DNA from: Azorhizobium sp965227945
Lineage (GTDB): Bacteria > Pseudomonadota > Alphaproteobacteria > Rhizobiales > Xanthobacteraceae
DNA length: 64,000 nucleotides
Direction: 5' to 3'
Assembly (NCBI GenBank): GCA_965227945.1
Contig: CBDDGQ010000005.1
Span: 434,001-498,000, forward strand
Below are positions 34,654-43,655 of the stretch, in pieces. Under the pieces are notes generated by a model. It saw only the letters and a list, made by a program, of their open reading frames with translations. It had not been told where the DNA came from and ran no database searches. The position numbers were made by a program, and so were the translations under genes. Positions within the stretch are counted from its first letter, which is position 1; each line of letters opens with the position of its first letter.

Positions 34654-35859
34654 TCAATGCAAGCCGGAGGGCTGCATGGTGGTGGTGGCCGAAGGCGCGC
34701 CGGTTCGCCGCGCCGCGCCGGGAGGCGCGGCAACCACGCGGTTGCGCCCGCCATCCTTGGCCTCGTAGAGGGCATGATCGGCGGCGTCGATGAGCGCATC
34801 GATGCCGGCAAAGGGGGGATCGTCCGCCTCCATGGAGGCGATGCCGACCGCGACGGTGACCTGGGTCTCGTGCCCGCTGACCATGTGCAGCCGCTGCTGC
34901 ATCTCCGCCCGCAGGCGCTCGGCCGCGGCGGCCGCGCCCAGATGGCCGGTGCGCGGCAGGATGACGCAAAATTCCTCGCCGCCGTATCGCCCGATCACAT
35001 CCCCCGGCCGCAGCGCGCCTTTGGACGACCGGGCGAAGGCCTCAAGCACCAGATCGCCCACCCGGTGGCCGAAGCGGTCGTTCACCTCTTTGAAATGGTC
35101 AAGATCCACCAGCATCACCGACAGCGGCTGCCGGTACTTGACCGCGCGGGCCAGCAAGGTCTGCCCCCAGCGCAGCAGGGCGCGCCGGTTGCTGAGGCCG
35201 GTGAGTTCGTCGCGGGAGGCAAGGCGGTCCAGCACCATGAACAGCGCGCCATAGTTGAGCCCCACCCCGCAGACCAGGCTCAGCAGCAGGAGCCAGGACA
35301 ATTGCTCCCCGAGAGGGGCGGCGAGGTACGGTGTAAAGCCCAGCGCGGTCGCCGCAAGGCGCGCCAGATGCATGGCGCAGAACACCGAGAGAAACAGGGC
35401 CACCGCGATCCGGGAGAAGGCCGGTCCCGTCGGTGGAAGCCGGCCCAGCCGCCAGGCGCCGGCGCCCAACCAGCCCACGGTGACGAGGGAGAACACCGCG
35501 CGCCGGGCCAAGGGTGCATCGGTTAAAATCCAGGTGAGAATGGCCGCACCGGCCGCCACGATCACCACCAGTGCGATCACCCAGGGGGGCGCTGGTTCGC
35601 GGTCGAAGCTGCACATGCCGATATAGGTGAGGCCAGTGGCGAGCAGGAACCAGAAATTGGCCACCGGCAGCAGCGGCGAGTTCAGGCCGCCGGGCAGGGC
35701 CAGCAGGGCCAGCCCGATGGCGCAGGCGAAATTCGCGCCGCTCCAGATCGACAGGCAGGCTTCGCTGCGCACATGCAGCCATGCCAGCCATTGGACGCAT
35801 CCCATCACCGCACCCAGGGCGGCGGCGGTAATAATGATCGTGGTCAAATCAAAGGTCAT
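34654..35859 (-). CDS. Membrane diguanylate cyclase (GGDEF)
   Basis: This 401-residue protein has about six to seven hydrophobic helices (residues 5-215), a probable membrane sensor. A GGDEF domain follows (about 225-385). The active site reads RYGGEEF, competent for c-di-GMP synthesis, and RPGD five residues before it matches the RxxD product-inhibition site. LVDLDHFKEVNDRFGH is the metal and substrate motif. There is no EAL domain. The signal it senses is unknown. It converges on the anti-sigma gene with a 19-bp gap. Confidence 0.94.
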   Translation of the reverse strand: MTFDLTTIIITAAALGAVMGCVQWLAWLHVRSEACLSIWSGANFACAIGLALLALPGGLNSPLLPVANFWFLLATGLTYIGMCSFDREPAPPWVIALVVIVAAGAAILTWILTDAPLARRAVFSLVTVGWLGAGAWRLGRLPPTGPAFSRIAVALFLSVFCAMHLARLAATALGFTPYLAAPLGEQLSWLLLLSLVCGVGLNYGALFMVLDRLASRDELTGLSNRRALLRWGQTLLARAVKYRQPLSVMLVDLDHFKEVNDRFGHRVGDLVLEAFARSSKGALRPGDVIGRYGGEEFCVILPRTGHLGAAAAAERLRAEMQQRLHMVSGHETQVTVAVGIASMEADDPPFAGIDALIDAADHALYEAKDGGRNRVVAAPPGAARRTGAPSATTTMQPSGLH

Positions 35860-36145
35860 GAGAAATCACAAACCCCCGCGCCACGAGTCGCCACGGCGCG
35901 GGACCATAAAAAGACACAGCTTTTCAGGGTCCGGTGTCGCCCGCAAGCGCCATCGGACCATCCGCGGCGAGATGCGACCGGGCCGAGTCGGTGGGCCCCA
36001 TGCCCCCGCCGCTTTGTTGATGCAGGGTTAAACCGTACCGGCGGCGGAAAAAGGGCGGCGAGCCGGGATGGATTTTCAAGCCTCGCCGGGCCATGGCATA
36101 ACCATCAGCGGGCCGCAGATGGACCCAGGCAGGAAGAGCAGATCC

Positions 36146-37243
36146 ATGACCGTTGCCGTCGTCGTCGAACAGGCCGTCAAGCAGTTCGGCCCCCACACGG
36201 CGCTGTCGGGCATCTCGCTTTCGGTGGCGCCGGGGGAACTGGTGGCGCTGCTGGGTCCCTCGGGCTCGGGCAAGACCACCTTGCTGCGCATCATCGCCGG
36301 GCTGGAGGCGCTGGATTCCGGGCGGGTGATCCTGGATGGGGTCGATGCCTCCACCGTGCCGGTGCGGCATCGCGGCATCGGCTTCGTGTTCCAGCAATAT
36401 GCTCTGTTCCGGCACATGAACGTGGCCGACAACATCGCCTATGGCCTGCGCTCGCGGCCGCGCGCCACCCGACCGTCGGAGGCGGTGATCCGCGCCCGGG
36501 TGGCCGACCTGTTGACCCTGGTGCAACTGGAGGACTATGGCCGGCGCTTTCCGGCGCAATTGTCCGGCGGCCAGCGCCAGCGCGTGGCTCTGGCCCGCGC
36601 CTTGGCCATCGAGCCCAAGGTGCTGCTGCTGGACGAGCCCTTCGGCGCGTTGGATGCGCTGGTGCGCAAGGAATTGCGCGCCTGGCTGCGCGAGCTGCAC
36701 GACCGCACCGGCCACACCACCTTGTTCGTGACCCACGACCAGGACGAGGCGCTGGAGCTGGCGGACCGGGTGGTGGTGATGAGCGAAGGGCGCATCGAGC
36801 AGATCGGCACGCCCGACGATGTCTATGACCGCCCGGCCACGCCGCATGTGTTCGGCTTCATGGGCGAATCCAGCCGCCTGACGGTCAGCATGCGCGGCGG
36901 CACCGCCGAGGTGGCCGGCATCGAGGTGGCCCGCCCCCTGACCAGCGTGCCGGACGGCTCCGGGCTGCTGTTCGTCCGCCCGCAGGACGTGGCCATTGGC
37001 CTCGCCGGCACGCCGGGGCTGGAGGGGGTGGTGCGCGGCTTTCGCCGCCATGGCGCCATCCGCCGCCTCACCGTGGACGTGGCCGGCGGCCATGTGGAGG
37101 CGGACATCTCGCCGGCGGTGTCCGCCGCCAACGGCACCAAGGTGGCGGTGCGCTTTCAGCGGTCGCGTTTGTTTCCGGCCACTGGCGGCGGCGTGGACTG
37201 CCGCGCGCCGGCCGCGCACCAGACCGGCGAATATGCCATCTGA
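36146..37243 (+). CDS. cysA: CysA-like sulfate/thiosulfate ABC importer ATPase
   Basis: This 365-residue ATPase has Walker A GPSGSGKTT, Q-loop FVFQQYALF, signature LSGGQRQR, Walker B VLLLDEPFGALD and the switch histidine in VTHDQDEAL. The C-terminal TOBE-like domain (about 240-350) and phrases such as VRHRGIGFVFQQYALF and VVVMSEGRIEQIGTP are CysA-like. No cysP, cysT or cysW gene is adjacent, so it is an isolated ATPase that may serve permeases encoded elsewhere. AGGAAGAG precedes the chosen ATG. Followed after 50 bp by agmatinase on the same strand. Confidence 0.85.
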   Translation: MTVAVVVEQAVKQFGPHTALSGISLSVAPGELVALLGPSGSGKTTLLRIIAGLEALDSGRVILDGVDASTVPVRHRGIGFVFQQYALFRHMNVADNIAYGLRSRPRATRPSEAVIRARVADLLTLVQLEDYGRRFPAQLSGGQRQRVALARALAIEPKVLLLDEPFGALDALVRKELRAWLRELHDRTGHTTLFVTHDQDEALELADRVVVMSEGRIEQIGTPDDVYDRPATPHVFGFMGESSRLTVSMRGGTAEVAGIEVARPLTSVPDGSGLLFVRPQDVAIGLAGTPGLEGVVRGFRRHGAIRRLTVDVAGGHVEADISPAVSAANGTKVAVRFQRSRLFPATGGGVDCRAPAAHQTGEYAI

Positions 37244-37293
37244 CGTTTCCAGCCGTTCGGCCCTTGTCTGGTTTCCAAGAAGGACCTCCATCC

Positions 37294-38274
37294 ATGACCG
37301 ATCCTCTGGCTCCCCGTCCGGTTGACCGGGCGCTCGACCCCGAATTTCGCCACGGCCAGTCCACCGAGCCCAATTATTCCGGCGCCACCTCCTTCCTGCG
37401 GCGCCGCTATGCGCCTGATGGCGGCGGCGCGGAGGTGGTGGTGTGGGGCGTGCCGCTGGATGTGAGCGTGTCCAACCGGCCCGGCACCCGCTTCGGGCCG
37501 CGCGCCCTGCGCGCCGCGTCCGCCATTCTCGACGGCGATCCGCTGTTTCCGTTCAACGCCGACCCCTTCGCGGACCTGGACGTGGTGGACGCCGGGGATT
37601 GCGTGTTCGACTACGGCCTCCAGGCCAGCATTCCCGCCGCCATCGAGGCACAGGCGGTGCGGCATTATGCGCGCGGGGCGCATCTTGTGACCCTCGGCGG
37701 CGATCACTTCCTGACCTATCCCGTGCTCAAGGCGCTGGTGGCGCGCATCGGCGCGCCGGTGGCGCTGGTGCAGTTCGACGCCCATCAGGACACCTGGGAC
37801 GACGACGGCCTGCGCATGGACCACGGCACCATGATCACCCGCGCGGTGAAGGAGGGGCTGATCCGGGTGGAGCGCTCCGTGCAGGTGGGCATCCGCACCC
37901 ATGCGCCCAATGATTTTGGCATCGCCATCATCGACGGCTATGCCGCCGGCGACCTCGGCCCCAAGGCGCTGGCCGCCGCCATCGCCGCGCGGGTGGGCGA
38001 TGCGCCGGCCTATGTGAGCTTCGACATCGACGCACTGGATCCTGCGTTCGCCCCCGGCACCGGCACGCCGGTCTGCGGCGGCCTCAGCAGCCGCGAGGCG
38101 CTGCAGACCCTGCGCCGACTGGGTGATCTTGACCTCAAGGGCTTCGACGTGGTGGAGGTATCGCCGCCGTTCGACCATGCGGAGATCACCGCTTTGGCCG
38201 GCGCGTCGCTTGCGGCGTGCTATCTGGGCGTCCTCGCCGCTCGCAAGGCGAGGGGCGCGTCCATCGCCCCTTGA
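37294..38274 (+). CDS. speB: Agmatinase-family ureohydrolase
   Basis: This 326-residue enzyme has the binuclear metal motifs GGDHF, DAHQD and SFDIDALDP, placing it in the arginase/agmatinase family. Agmatinase splits agmatine to putrescine and urea. The wording NRPGTRFGPRALR and FEVVEVSPPFDHAEIT-like end (VVEVSPPFDHAEI) fit SpeB. Some family members hydrolyse guanidinobutyrate or free guanidine instead, which is worth noting because a guanidine riboswitch lies 20 kb away. AAGGA precedes the ATG. It could share a transcript with the cysA-like gene. Confidence 0.88.
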   Translation: MTDPLAPRPVDRALDPEFRHGQSTEPNYSGATSFLRRRYAPDGGGAEVVVWGVPLDVSVSNRPGTRFGPRALRAASAILDGDPLFPFNADPFADLDVVDAGDCVFDYGLQASIPAAIEAQAVRHYARGAHLVTLGGDHFLTYPVLKALVARIGAPVALVQFDAHQDTWDDDGLRMDHGTMITRAVKEGLIRVERSVQVGIRTHAPNDFGIAIIDGYAAGDLGPKALAAAIAARVGDAPAYVSFDIDALDPAFAPGTGTPVCGGLSSREALQTLRRLGDLDLKGFDVVEVSPPFDHAEITALAGASLAACYLGVLAARKARGASIAP

Positions 38275-38365
38275 GTCTCTCGCCCATACGACTCGCGCCC
38301 ACAAGATTAACCCGCGCCCAGATGACCCCAGACGGGCGGCGGGTCCTCCCTTTCACTGCGCGGTG

Positions 38366-38400
38366 GCGCGGGGCCGGCCTGAGGCCGGCGTGCCCCGCGC
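38366..38400 (+). promoter_or_regulatory. Large hairpin ahead of the cation exchanger gene
   Basis: GCGCGGGGC pairs with GCCCCGCGC (38366-38374 and 38392-38400), and inside it CGGCC pairs with GGCCG around TGA, with a 4-base bulge. It ends 19 bp before the ATG at 38420 and could block ribosome access or terminate the speB transcript. No T run follows, so simple termination is less likely. Confidence 0.45.
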
Positions 38401-38419
38401 GCCGATCGGGAATCGCCTG

Positions 38420-39487
38420 ATGCGGCTGAGTCTCTACGCCTATGTCTTTCCGATCGCGGCGCTGGCGCTGGCGGCACTGATCCGCCTCGTCCCCTTGCCG
38501 TTCTCCAACGGCCTGTCGGTGGTGGAGACGCTGCTGCTGATGGGCACCTCATTTGCCGCCGTCTTCCACGCGGAAGGGATCGCCCAACGCATCGGCCAGC
38601 CGTTCGGGACCCTGGTGCTGACCCTCAGCGTGACCGTGATCGAGGTGTCGGTCCTGGTCTCCATGATGCTCAATGGCGAGAACAACCCGACGCTGGCCCG
38701 CGAGGCGGTGCTGTCCACGGTGATGTTCGTGTGTACCGGCATTGTCGGCGCCTGCCTGCTGCTGGGGTCGCTGCGCCACCGGGAGCAGGAGGTCCGCCAG
38801 CAGGGCATCAACGGCTATCTCTCCGTCATCATCGCCATCTCGGTGCTGTGCCTGCTGCTGCCGGAGACCACCTGGTCCGGCCAGCGGGGCCATTACAACC
38901 ACTTCCAGCTGGCGTTCATCATGGGCGGCACGGTGCTGCTCTACGGCGCCTTCCTGTTCATGCAGACCGTGCGGCACCGGGATCACTTCCTCGCCGAAGA
39001 GGTGGGCGCCGCGGAGGAGGGGCCGGTCCGCCGGCTGTTGGTGCATGTGCCGCTCCTGCTGGGCTCCCTCGTGGGCGTGGTCGCCCTGTCCAGCGGCGTC
39101 GCCGCCGGGGTGGAGGAGGGCCTCGATCACCTCGGCCTGGCGGATCCCGACGCGGTGGTGGGGGCGACGGTGGTGGCGCTGCTGCTGCTGCCGGAGACGA
39201 TCACCGCCATCGGCGCCGCCAGGCGCAACGACCTCCAGCGCAGCATCAACACGGCGCTGGGCTCGGCTTTGGCGACCATCGGCCTGACCATGCCGGCCAT
39301 GGTGGCGGTCAGCGAGATCGTGGGCCGCCCGCTGGTGCTGGGTCTGGATCCGGAGGACCGGATCCAGCTGCTGCTGGTGCTGGTCCTGTCCATCGTCAGC
39401 TTCGGCACCGGGCGCACCAATCTCCTCAACGGCTTCGTCCATCTGGTGCTGTTCGCCATCTATGTGATGACGCTGTTCGTGCCCTGA
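38420..39487 (+). CDS. ChaA-like calcium (sodium)/proton antiporter
   Basis: This 355-residue protein has about ten to eleven hydrophobic helices. Two inverted halves carry the CaCA superfamily alpha repeats: FGTLVLTLSVTVIEVSVLV in the first and VGATVVALLLLPETITAIGA in the second, each with the key acidic residue. The order HAEGIAQRIGQPFGTL resembles E. coli ChaA. It would expel Ca2+, Na+ or K+ in exchange for protons, especially at high pH. The frame is open upstream; the ATG at 38420 begins the hydrophobic part. A strong hairpin lies just upstream. Confidence 0.88.
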   Translation: MRLSLYAYVFPIAALALAALIRLVPLPFSNGLSVVETLLLMGTSFAAVFHAEGIAQRIGQPFGTLVLTLSVTVIEVSVLVSMMLNGENNPTLAREAVLSTVMFVCTGIVGACLLLGSLRHREQEVRQQGINGYLSVIIAISVLCLLLPETTWSGQRGHYNHFQLAFIMGGTVLLYGAFLFMQTVRHRDHFLAEEVGAAEEGPVRRLLVHVPLLLGSLVGVVALSSGVAAGVEEGLDHLGLADPDAVVGATVVALLLLPETITAIGAARRNDLQRSINTALGSALATIGLTMPAMVAVSEIVGRPLVLGLDPEDRIQLLLVLVLSIVSFGTGRTNLLNGFVHLVLFAIYVMTLFVP

Positions 39488-39587
39488 TCCGGGGCCGGCG
39501 CGACCGGTGCCAGGATGGCGGAGGTTCGGGTGGACACTGGGCAGTCCCGATGGCATGTTCCGCCCGTCATCATGCGAGGCCCGGCCC

Positions 39588-39998
39588 GTGAAAGAGTTCC
39601 TGCTCTACGTCTTCACCTGGTGGAACAAACAGACCCCGGGGACCTGGCTGTGGACCCGTCGGTATGGCGAGCATGTGGGCCAGGACGAGTTCGGCAATAC
39701 CTATTACCGCACCAAGGGCGGGGCGGTGGACCCGACCCTCGGCTTCCAGCGTCGCTGGGTGGTCTACAGCGGCTATGCGGATGCCACCACCATCCCCACC
39801 GGCTGGTATGGCTGGATCCATCATCGCACCGACGTGCCGCCCACCGAGGAAACCTACGTCCCACGCCCGTGGCAGAAGCCGCATCTGCGCAACTTCACCG
39901 GCTCGCCGCGCGCCTATCGCCCCAAGGGGTCGGTGCAGTCCGGCGGCCACCGCCCGCGGGTGACGGGCGATTACAACGCCTGGACCCCCGGCGACTGA
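39588..39998 (+). CDS. NDUFA12-family NADH:ubiquinone oxidoreductase accessory subunit
   Basis: The GTG at 39588, preceded by GAGG, gives 136 residues. The NDUFA12/B17.2 pattern is clear: VGQDEFGNTYYRTK, RRWVVYSGYADATTIPTGWYGWIHH and the late PRAYRPKGS. This is one of the few mitochondrial accessory complex I subunits also found in alphaproteobacteria, sitting near the peripheral arm. The genes for the core complex are not in the window. It is followed by a DUF2155 gene and aat, a common alphaproteobacterial order. Confidence 0.92.
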   Translation: MKEFLLYVFTWWNKQTPGTWLWTRRYGEHVGQDEFGNTYYRTKGGAVDPTLGFQRRWVVYSGYADATTIPTGWYGWIHHRTDVPPTEETYVPRPWQKPHLRNFTGSPRAYRPKGSVQSGGHRPRVTGDYNAWTPGD

Positions 39999-40220
39999 CC
40001 TGTCCGTGTGGCGGTGGGCCGAGCTGTCCCCGCCTTTTCCGCACCGCAGGCGCTCCCAGCGGGCCACGGGCGTCCCTTGCCCTCGCCACGCCGCAATGGG
40101 GATGTTAACGAGCAGGCAGCGCGGTGCGGCGCTCCGGCCGGATCGTCCGCTCGGGCCTGTGCCGCTCACGCCGTCACTGTGCGGACTTTTGCCGCCCGGG
40201 ATTTTGCAGGTGCGCGTCTG

Positions 40221-40994
40221 ATGCGTTTGATCCGTCTTGCTCCGGCCATGCTCGTCGCCCTCACGGCCTTCGGCCTCGGGGTGGTGAGCGGGCCCGTGTC
40301 CCCGGCCTGGGGCCAGAGCCGCAACGGCATCGATTCCGCCCCGCTGCTGCCGCCCGCCGGGGTGGGCACGCCCGATTATCCGCCGCCGGCCAACCGCACC
40401 GCGCCGCGGCCGCAGCAACCGGCGCCGGCCCCGGCTGCGCCCGCCGCCCCCTATCAGGGCATCTATGGCATCGGCCCCCAGGGCCAGACCCCGGCGCAAG
40501 CCCAGCCCCAGGCCCAGCCGCAGGGTCAGGCGCAGACCGCGCCCGCGGGTCGCCCCGCCCGGCCGGGACAGCCGCCGTCCACCTCCATGCCACCCGCGCC
40601 GCCACCGGTCGCGCCGAGCGACAGCGACGTCCTGGTGGTCCAGCCGCCGGCGGAGAAGATCCCCAATCCCACCGCGGTCTATGCCGGCCTCGACAAGATC
40701 ACCGGACGCATCACGTCGTTCGAGGTGGGGATGGGCGAGACGGTGCAGTTCGGCGCCCTGCAGGTGACCCCGCGCGCCTGCTACACCCGCCCGCCCACCG
40801 AGCCGCAGAACACCACCTCCTTCACCGAGGTGAACGAGATTACCCTGCAAGGGGAGGCCAAGCGCATCTTCACCGGCTGGATGTTCGCCTCAAGCCCCGG
40901 CCTGCACGGCGTGGAGCACCCGATCTATGACGTGTGGCTGACCGACTGCAAGGCCGTGGCGCCGTCCACCGCCAAGCCCGGCGCCCAGAAGTAG
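40221..40994 (+). CDS. DUF2155 secreted protein
   Basis: This 257-residue protein has a signal peptide (core MLVALTAFGLGVVSG, cleavage after PAWGQ). A low-complexity Pro/Ala/Gln linker follows (about 45-145). The C-terminal DUF2155 domain (about 150-245) contains VYAGLDKITGRITSFEVG, FGALQVTPRACYTRPP and FTGWMFASSPGLHGVEHPIYDVWLTDC. The function of this periplasmic alphaproteobacterial family is unknown; it recurs next to the NDUFA12 gene. The final 70 bp overlap the 3' end of convergent aat. Confidence 0.88.
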   Translation: MRLIRLAPAMLVALTAFGLGVVSGPVSPAWGQSRNGIDSAPLLPPAGVGTPDYPPPANRTAPRPQQPAPAPAAPAAPYQGIYGIGPQGQTPAQAQPQAQPQGQAQTAPAGRPARPGQPPSTSMPPAPPPVAPSDSDVLVVQPPAEKIPNPTAVYAGLDKITGRITSFEVGMGETVQFGALQVTPRACYTRPPTEPQNTTSFTEVNEITLQGEAKRIFTGWMFASSPGLHGVEHPIYDVWLTDCKAVAPSTAKPGAQK

Positions 40995-41602
40995 AAGTCG
41001 GCCGGCACCGGCAGCGCTTGCTCCAGCAGGCGATGATACGCGCGCCGCGTCACTTCCATGGCGCCGAATCCCTGCAGGTGGCTGGTGACGAACTGCGTGT
41101 CCAGCAGCTTGAACCCGCCCACCCGCAGCCGCGCCACCAGATGCACCAGGGCCACCTTGGAGGCGTCGCGCTCCACATGGAACATGCTCTCGCCAAAGAA
41201 GGCGCCGCCCAGCTCCACCCCATAGAGCCCGCCGGCCAGCCGCCCGCCGTGCCAGGCTTCCACCGTGTGGCACTGGCCCCGGGCGAACAATTCGCCATAG
41301 AGATGGCGGATGCGGCGGTTGATCCAGGTCTTGTCGCGCCCCTCCTGCGGCGCGGCGCAGCCATCGATCACGCCCTCGAAATCGGTATCGACGCGAATCT
41401 CGAAGCGATCGGAGCGCACCGTGCGGGCCAGCCGCGACGGCACGTGGAAGGTCTCGAACGGAATGATGCCGCGGCGATCCGGCTCGATCCAGTAGAGGCC
41501 AGGGTCTTCGGCGCTTTCCGCCATGGGAAAGATCCCGCAGGCATAGGCCTTCAGCAGGACCTCCGGGGTGATGTCGACGAGGGGATCGCGAGGACGGCTC
41601 AT
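40925..41602 (-). CDS. aat: Leucyl/phenylalanyl-tRNA-protein transferase
   Basis: From MSRPRDPLVD the enzyme has 225 residues. It transfers Leu or Phe from tRNA to proteins with N-terminal Arg or Lys, marking them for ClpS/ClpAP. Family motifs are AYACGIFPMAE, WIEPDRRGIIP, WINRRIRHLYGELFARG, HTVEAW, GGLYGVELGGAFFGESMF and LLDTQFVTSHLQGFGA. AGGA lies upstream of this ATG. Its last 70 bp overlap the end of the convergent DUF2155 gene. In related genomes aat adjoins accC-accB, but here an ABC transporter and a DUF3800 gene intervene. Confidence 0.95.
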   Translation of the reverse strand: MSRPRDPLVDITPEVLLKAYACGIFPMAESAEDPGLYWIEPDRRGIIPFETFHVPSRLARTVRSDRFEIRVDTDFEGVIDGCAAPQEGRDKTWINRRIRHLYGELFARGQCHTVEAWHGGRLAGGLYGVELGGAFFGESMFHVERDASKVALVHLVARLRVGGFKLLDTQFVTSHLQGFGAMEVTRRAYHRLLEQALPVPADFYFWAPGLAVDGATALQSVSHTS

Positions 41603-41847
41603 GGTGACCATCCTAATCCAGGACCGGCGCCGGATGCACCATAAGCTCACCGGCCGCGGCGCCAATTCCCCGTGTGCGGCGGCCGCGCCGCCGCCCCAGG
41701 GCTGCCCTAGGGACGGTATGGCTGTGTGATTTTTAGGTTGTGTGCGCTGCGGTATCGTAGTCTTTCTGTCATGGTGTCGCGCTAGAGCACGGCCATAGGC
41801 TTGTCCGGCACGCCGGTGGGTAAAACGTTCTCTTTGCTTGCATTCTC

Positions 41848-43644
41848 ATGTCGCTGAGCGGCTTCGGTCGCCGTCCATGGTCTCGTGTTCAGCGGGTGCT
41901 CGTCATGTTTCTTCCGTCCGCCACCGGCAAGACGCCCGATGCCCGCCGCCGCACCTTCATCAGTCCGTTCGACCTGTTCGCCTTCGTGCTGGTGTTCGGG
42001 CTGTTCGCTTTGTTCGCCCAGGGCACGCAAGAGACCTTCATTCCCCTCGCCGACATGGAGAAGGTGCCGATCTCGCTGAGCCCGTGGGCGCTGCCGGAAT
42101 ATGCCCTGCGCACCACCTTGCGCATGCTGGCGGCCATCATTGCCTCGCTGGTGTTCACCTTCGCCTATGGCGCGTTGGCGGCGAAGAGCCGACGGGCGGA
42201 GATGGTGCTGATCCCGGTGCTGGACATCCTCCAGTCGGTGCCGGTGCTGGGCTTTCTGTCCTTCACCGTGCTGTTCTTCATGAATCTGTTTCCCGGCAAG
42301 GTGATCGGCGTGGAACTGGCGGCGGTGTTCGCCATCTTCACCAGCCAGGCCTGGAACATGACCTTCAGCTTCTACCAGTCGCTGAAGACGCTGCCGCGGG
42401 ACCTTGAGGAAGTGTCCCGCAGCTTCCGCCTCACCGGCTGGCAGCGCTTCTGGCGCCTGGAAGTGCCGTTCTCCATGCCGGGCCTGGTGTGGAACACCAT
42501 GATGTCCATGTCGGGGGGCTGGTTCTTCGTGGTGGCCTCCGAGGCGATCTCGGTGGGCAACACCACCATCACTTTGCCCGGCATCGGCGCCTATGTGTCC
42601 ACCGCCATCTCGGAGAAGGATCTGGGCGCGGTGGCCTGGTCGGTGCTGGCCATGCTGATCATCATCCTGATCTACGACCAGTTGCTGTTCCGCCCGCTGG
42701 TGGCCTGGGCGGATCGCTTCCGCTTCGAGCAGTCCGCCGGCGCTCCGCCGCCGCGCTCCTGGGTGCTGGACCTGGTGAAGCGCGCGCATCTGTTCCGCCT
42801 GGTGCTCTCGCCTTTGGGCAGCCTGTTCCGCGGGGCCGCGCGGATGCCGCTGCGCAGCCCGGTGCCGGTGCCGCACCATGTCACCCGCGCCTGGGCCAGC
42901 AAGCATATGGACGGGGTGTGGACGGCGGCGGTGATCGCGGTGGCGCTCTACGGCCTGTGGCTCATCGTCAGCTTCGTCGCCACGGAAGTGGCCTGGCGCG
43001 AAGTGCTGCATGTGGTGTGGCTGGGCTTCCTCACCTTGCTGCGGGTGGCGGTGCTGATCGCGCTCGCCTCCATCGTCTGGGTGCCGGTGGGGGTGTGGAT
43101 CGGCCTGCGGCCCAAGGTAGCCAATGCCTTGCAGCCGGTGGCGCAATTCCTCGCCGCCTTCCCGGCCAACATCGTCTTCCCGTTCGCAGTGGTGATGATC
43201 GTGCGCTTCGGCCTCGATCCCAATGTCTGGCTGTCGCCGCTGATGATCCTCGGCACCCAGTGGTACATCCTGTTCAATGTCATCGCCGGCGCCAGCGCCT
43301 TCCCGAACGACATGAAGGAAGCGGCCTCCTCATTCCACCTCAAGGGCTTCCAGTGGTGGTTCAAGGTCATCCTGCCGGGGGTGTTCCCCTATTATGTGAC
43401 CGGCGCGCTGACCGCCAGCGGCGGCTCCTGGAACGCCAGCATCGTCGCCGAGGTGGCCAGCTGGGGCAGCACCACGCTGCGGGCGGAGGGGCTCGGCTCC
43501 TATATCGCCGACGCGACGACAGCCGCTGACTTCCCGCGCATCACGCTCGGCATCGCCATCATGTCGCTCTATGTCATGGCCTTCAACCGCACCTTGTGGC
43601 GGCCCCTGTTCACCTTCGCCTCCAAGCGACTGCGCCTGGATTGA
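41848..43644 (+). CDS. Fused double permease of a NitT/TauT-type ABC importer
   Basis: This 598-residue protein (or 579 from the ATG at 41905) contains two copies of the binding-protein-dependent permease domain, about 85-300 and 390-590. Each has an EAA-like coupling loop: DLEEVSRSFRLTGWQRFW in the first and DMKEAASSFHLKGFQWWF in the second. About twelve membrane helices are expected. The domains resemble SsuC/TauC/NrtB permeases, usually encoded as one domain that dimerises, so this is a fused heterodimer. The ATPase follows after 11 bp. No periplasmic binding protein gene is adjacent, leaving the substrate open. Confidence 0.88.
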   Translation: MSLSGFGRRPWSRVQRVLVMFLPSATGKTPDARRRTFISPFDLFAFVLVFGLFALFAQGTQETFIPLADMEKVPISLSPWALPEYALRTTLRMLAAIIASLVFTFAYGALAAKSRRAEMVLIPVLDILQSVPVLGFLSFTVLFFMNLFPGKVIGVELAAVFAIFTSQAWNMTFSFYQSLKTLPRDLEEVSRSFRLTGWQRFWRLEVPFSMPGLVWNTMMSMSGGWFFVVASEAISVGNTTITLPGIGAYVSTAISEKDLGAVAWSVLAMLIIILIYDQLLFRPLVAWADRFRFEQSAGAPPPRSWVLDLVKRAHLFRLVLSPLGSLFRGAARMPLRSPVPVPHHVTRAWASKHMDGVWTAAVIAVALYGLWLIVSFVATEVAWREVLHVVWLGFLTLLRVAVLIALASIVWVPVGVWIGLRPKVANALQPVAQFLAAFPANIVFPFAVVMIVRFGLDPNVWLSPLMILGTQWYILFNVIAGASAFPNDMKEAASSFHLKGFQWWFKVILPGVFPYYVTGALTASGGSWNASIVAEVASWGSTTLRAEGLGSYIADATTAADFPRITLGIAIMSLYVMAFNRTLWRPLFTFASKRLRLD

Positions 43645-43655
43645 GGAGACCCCCC

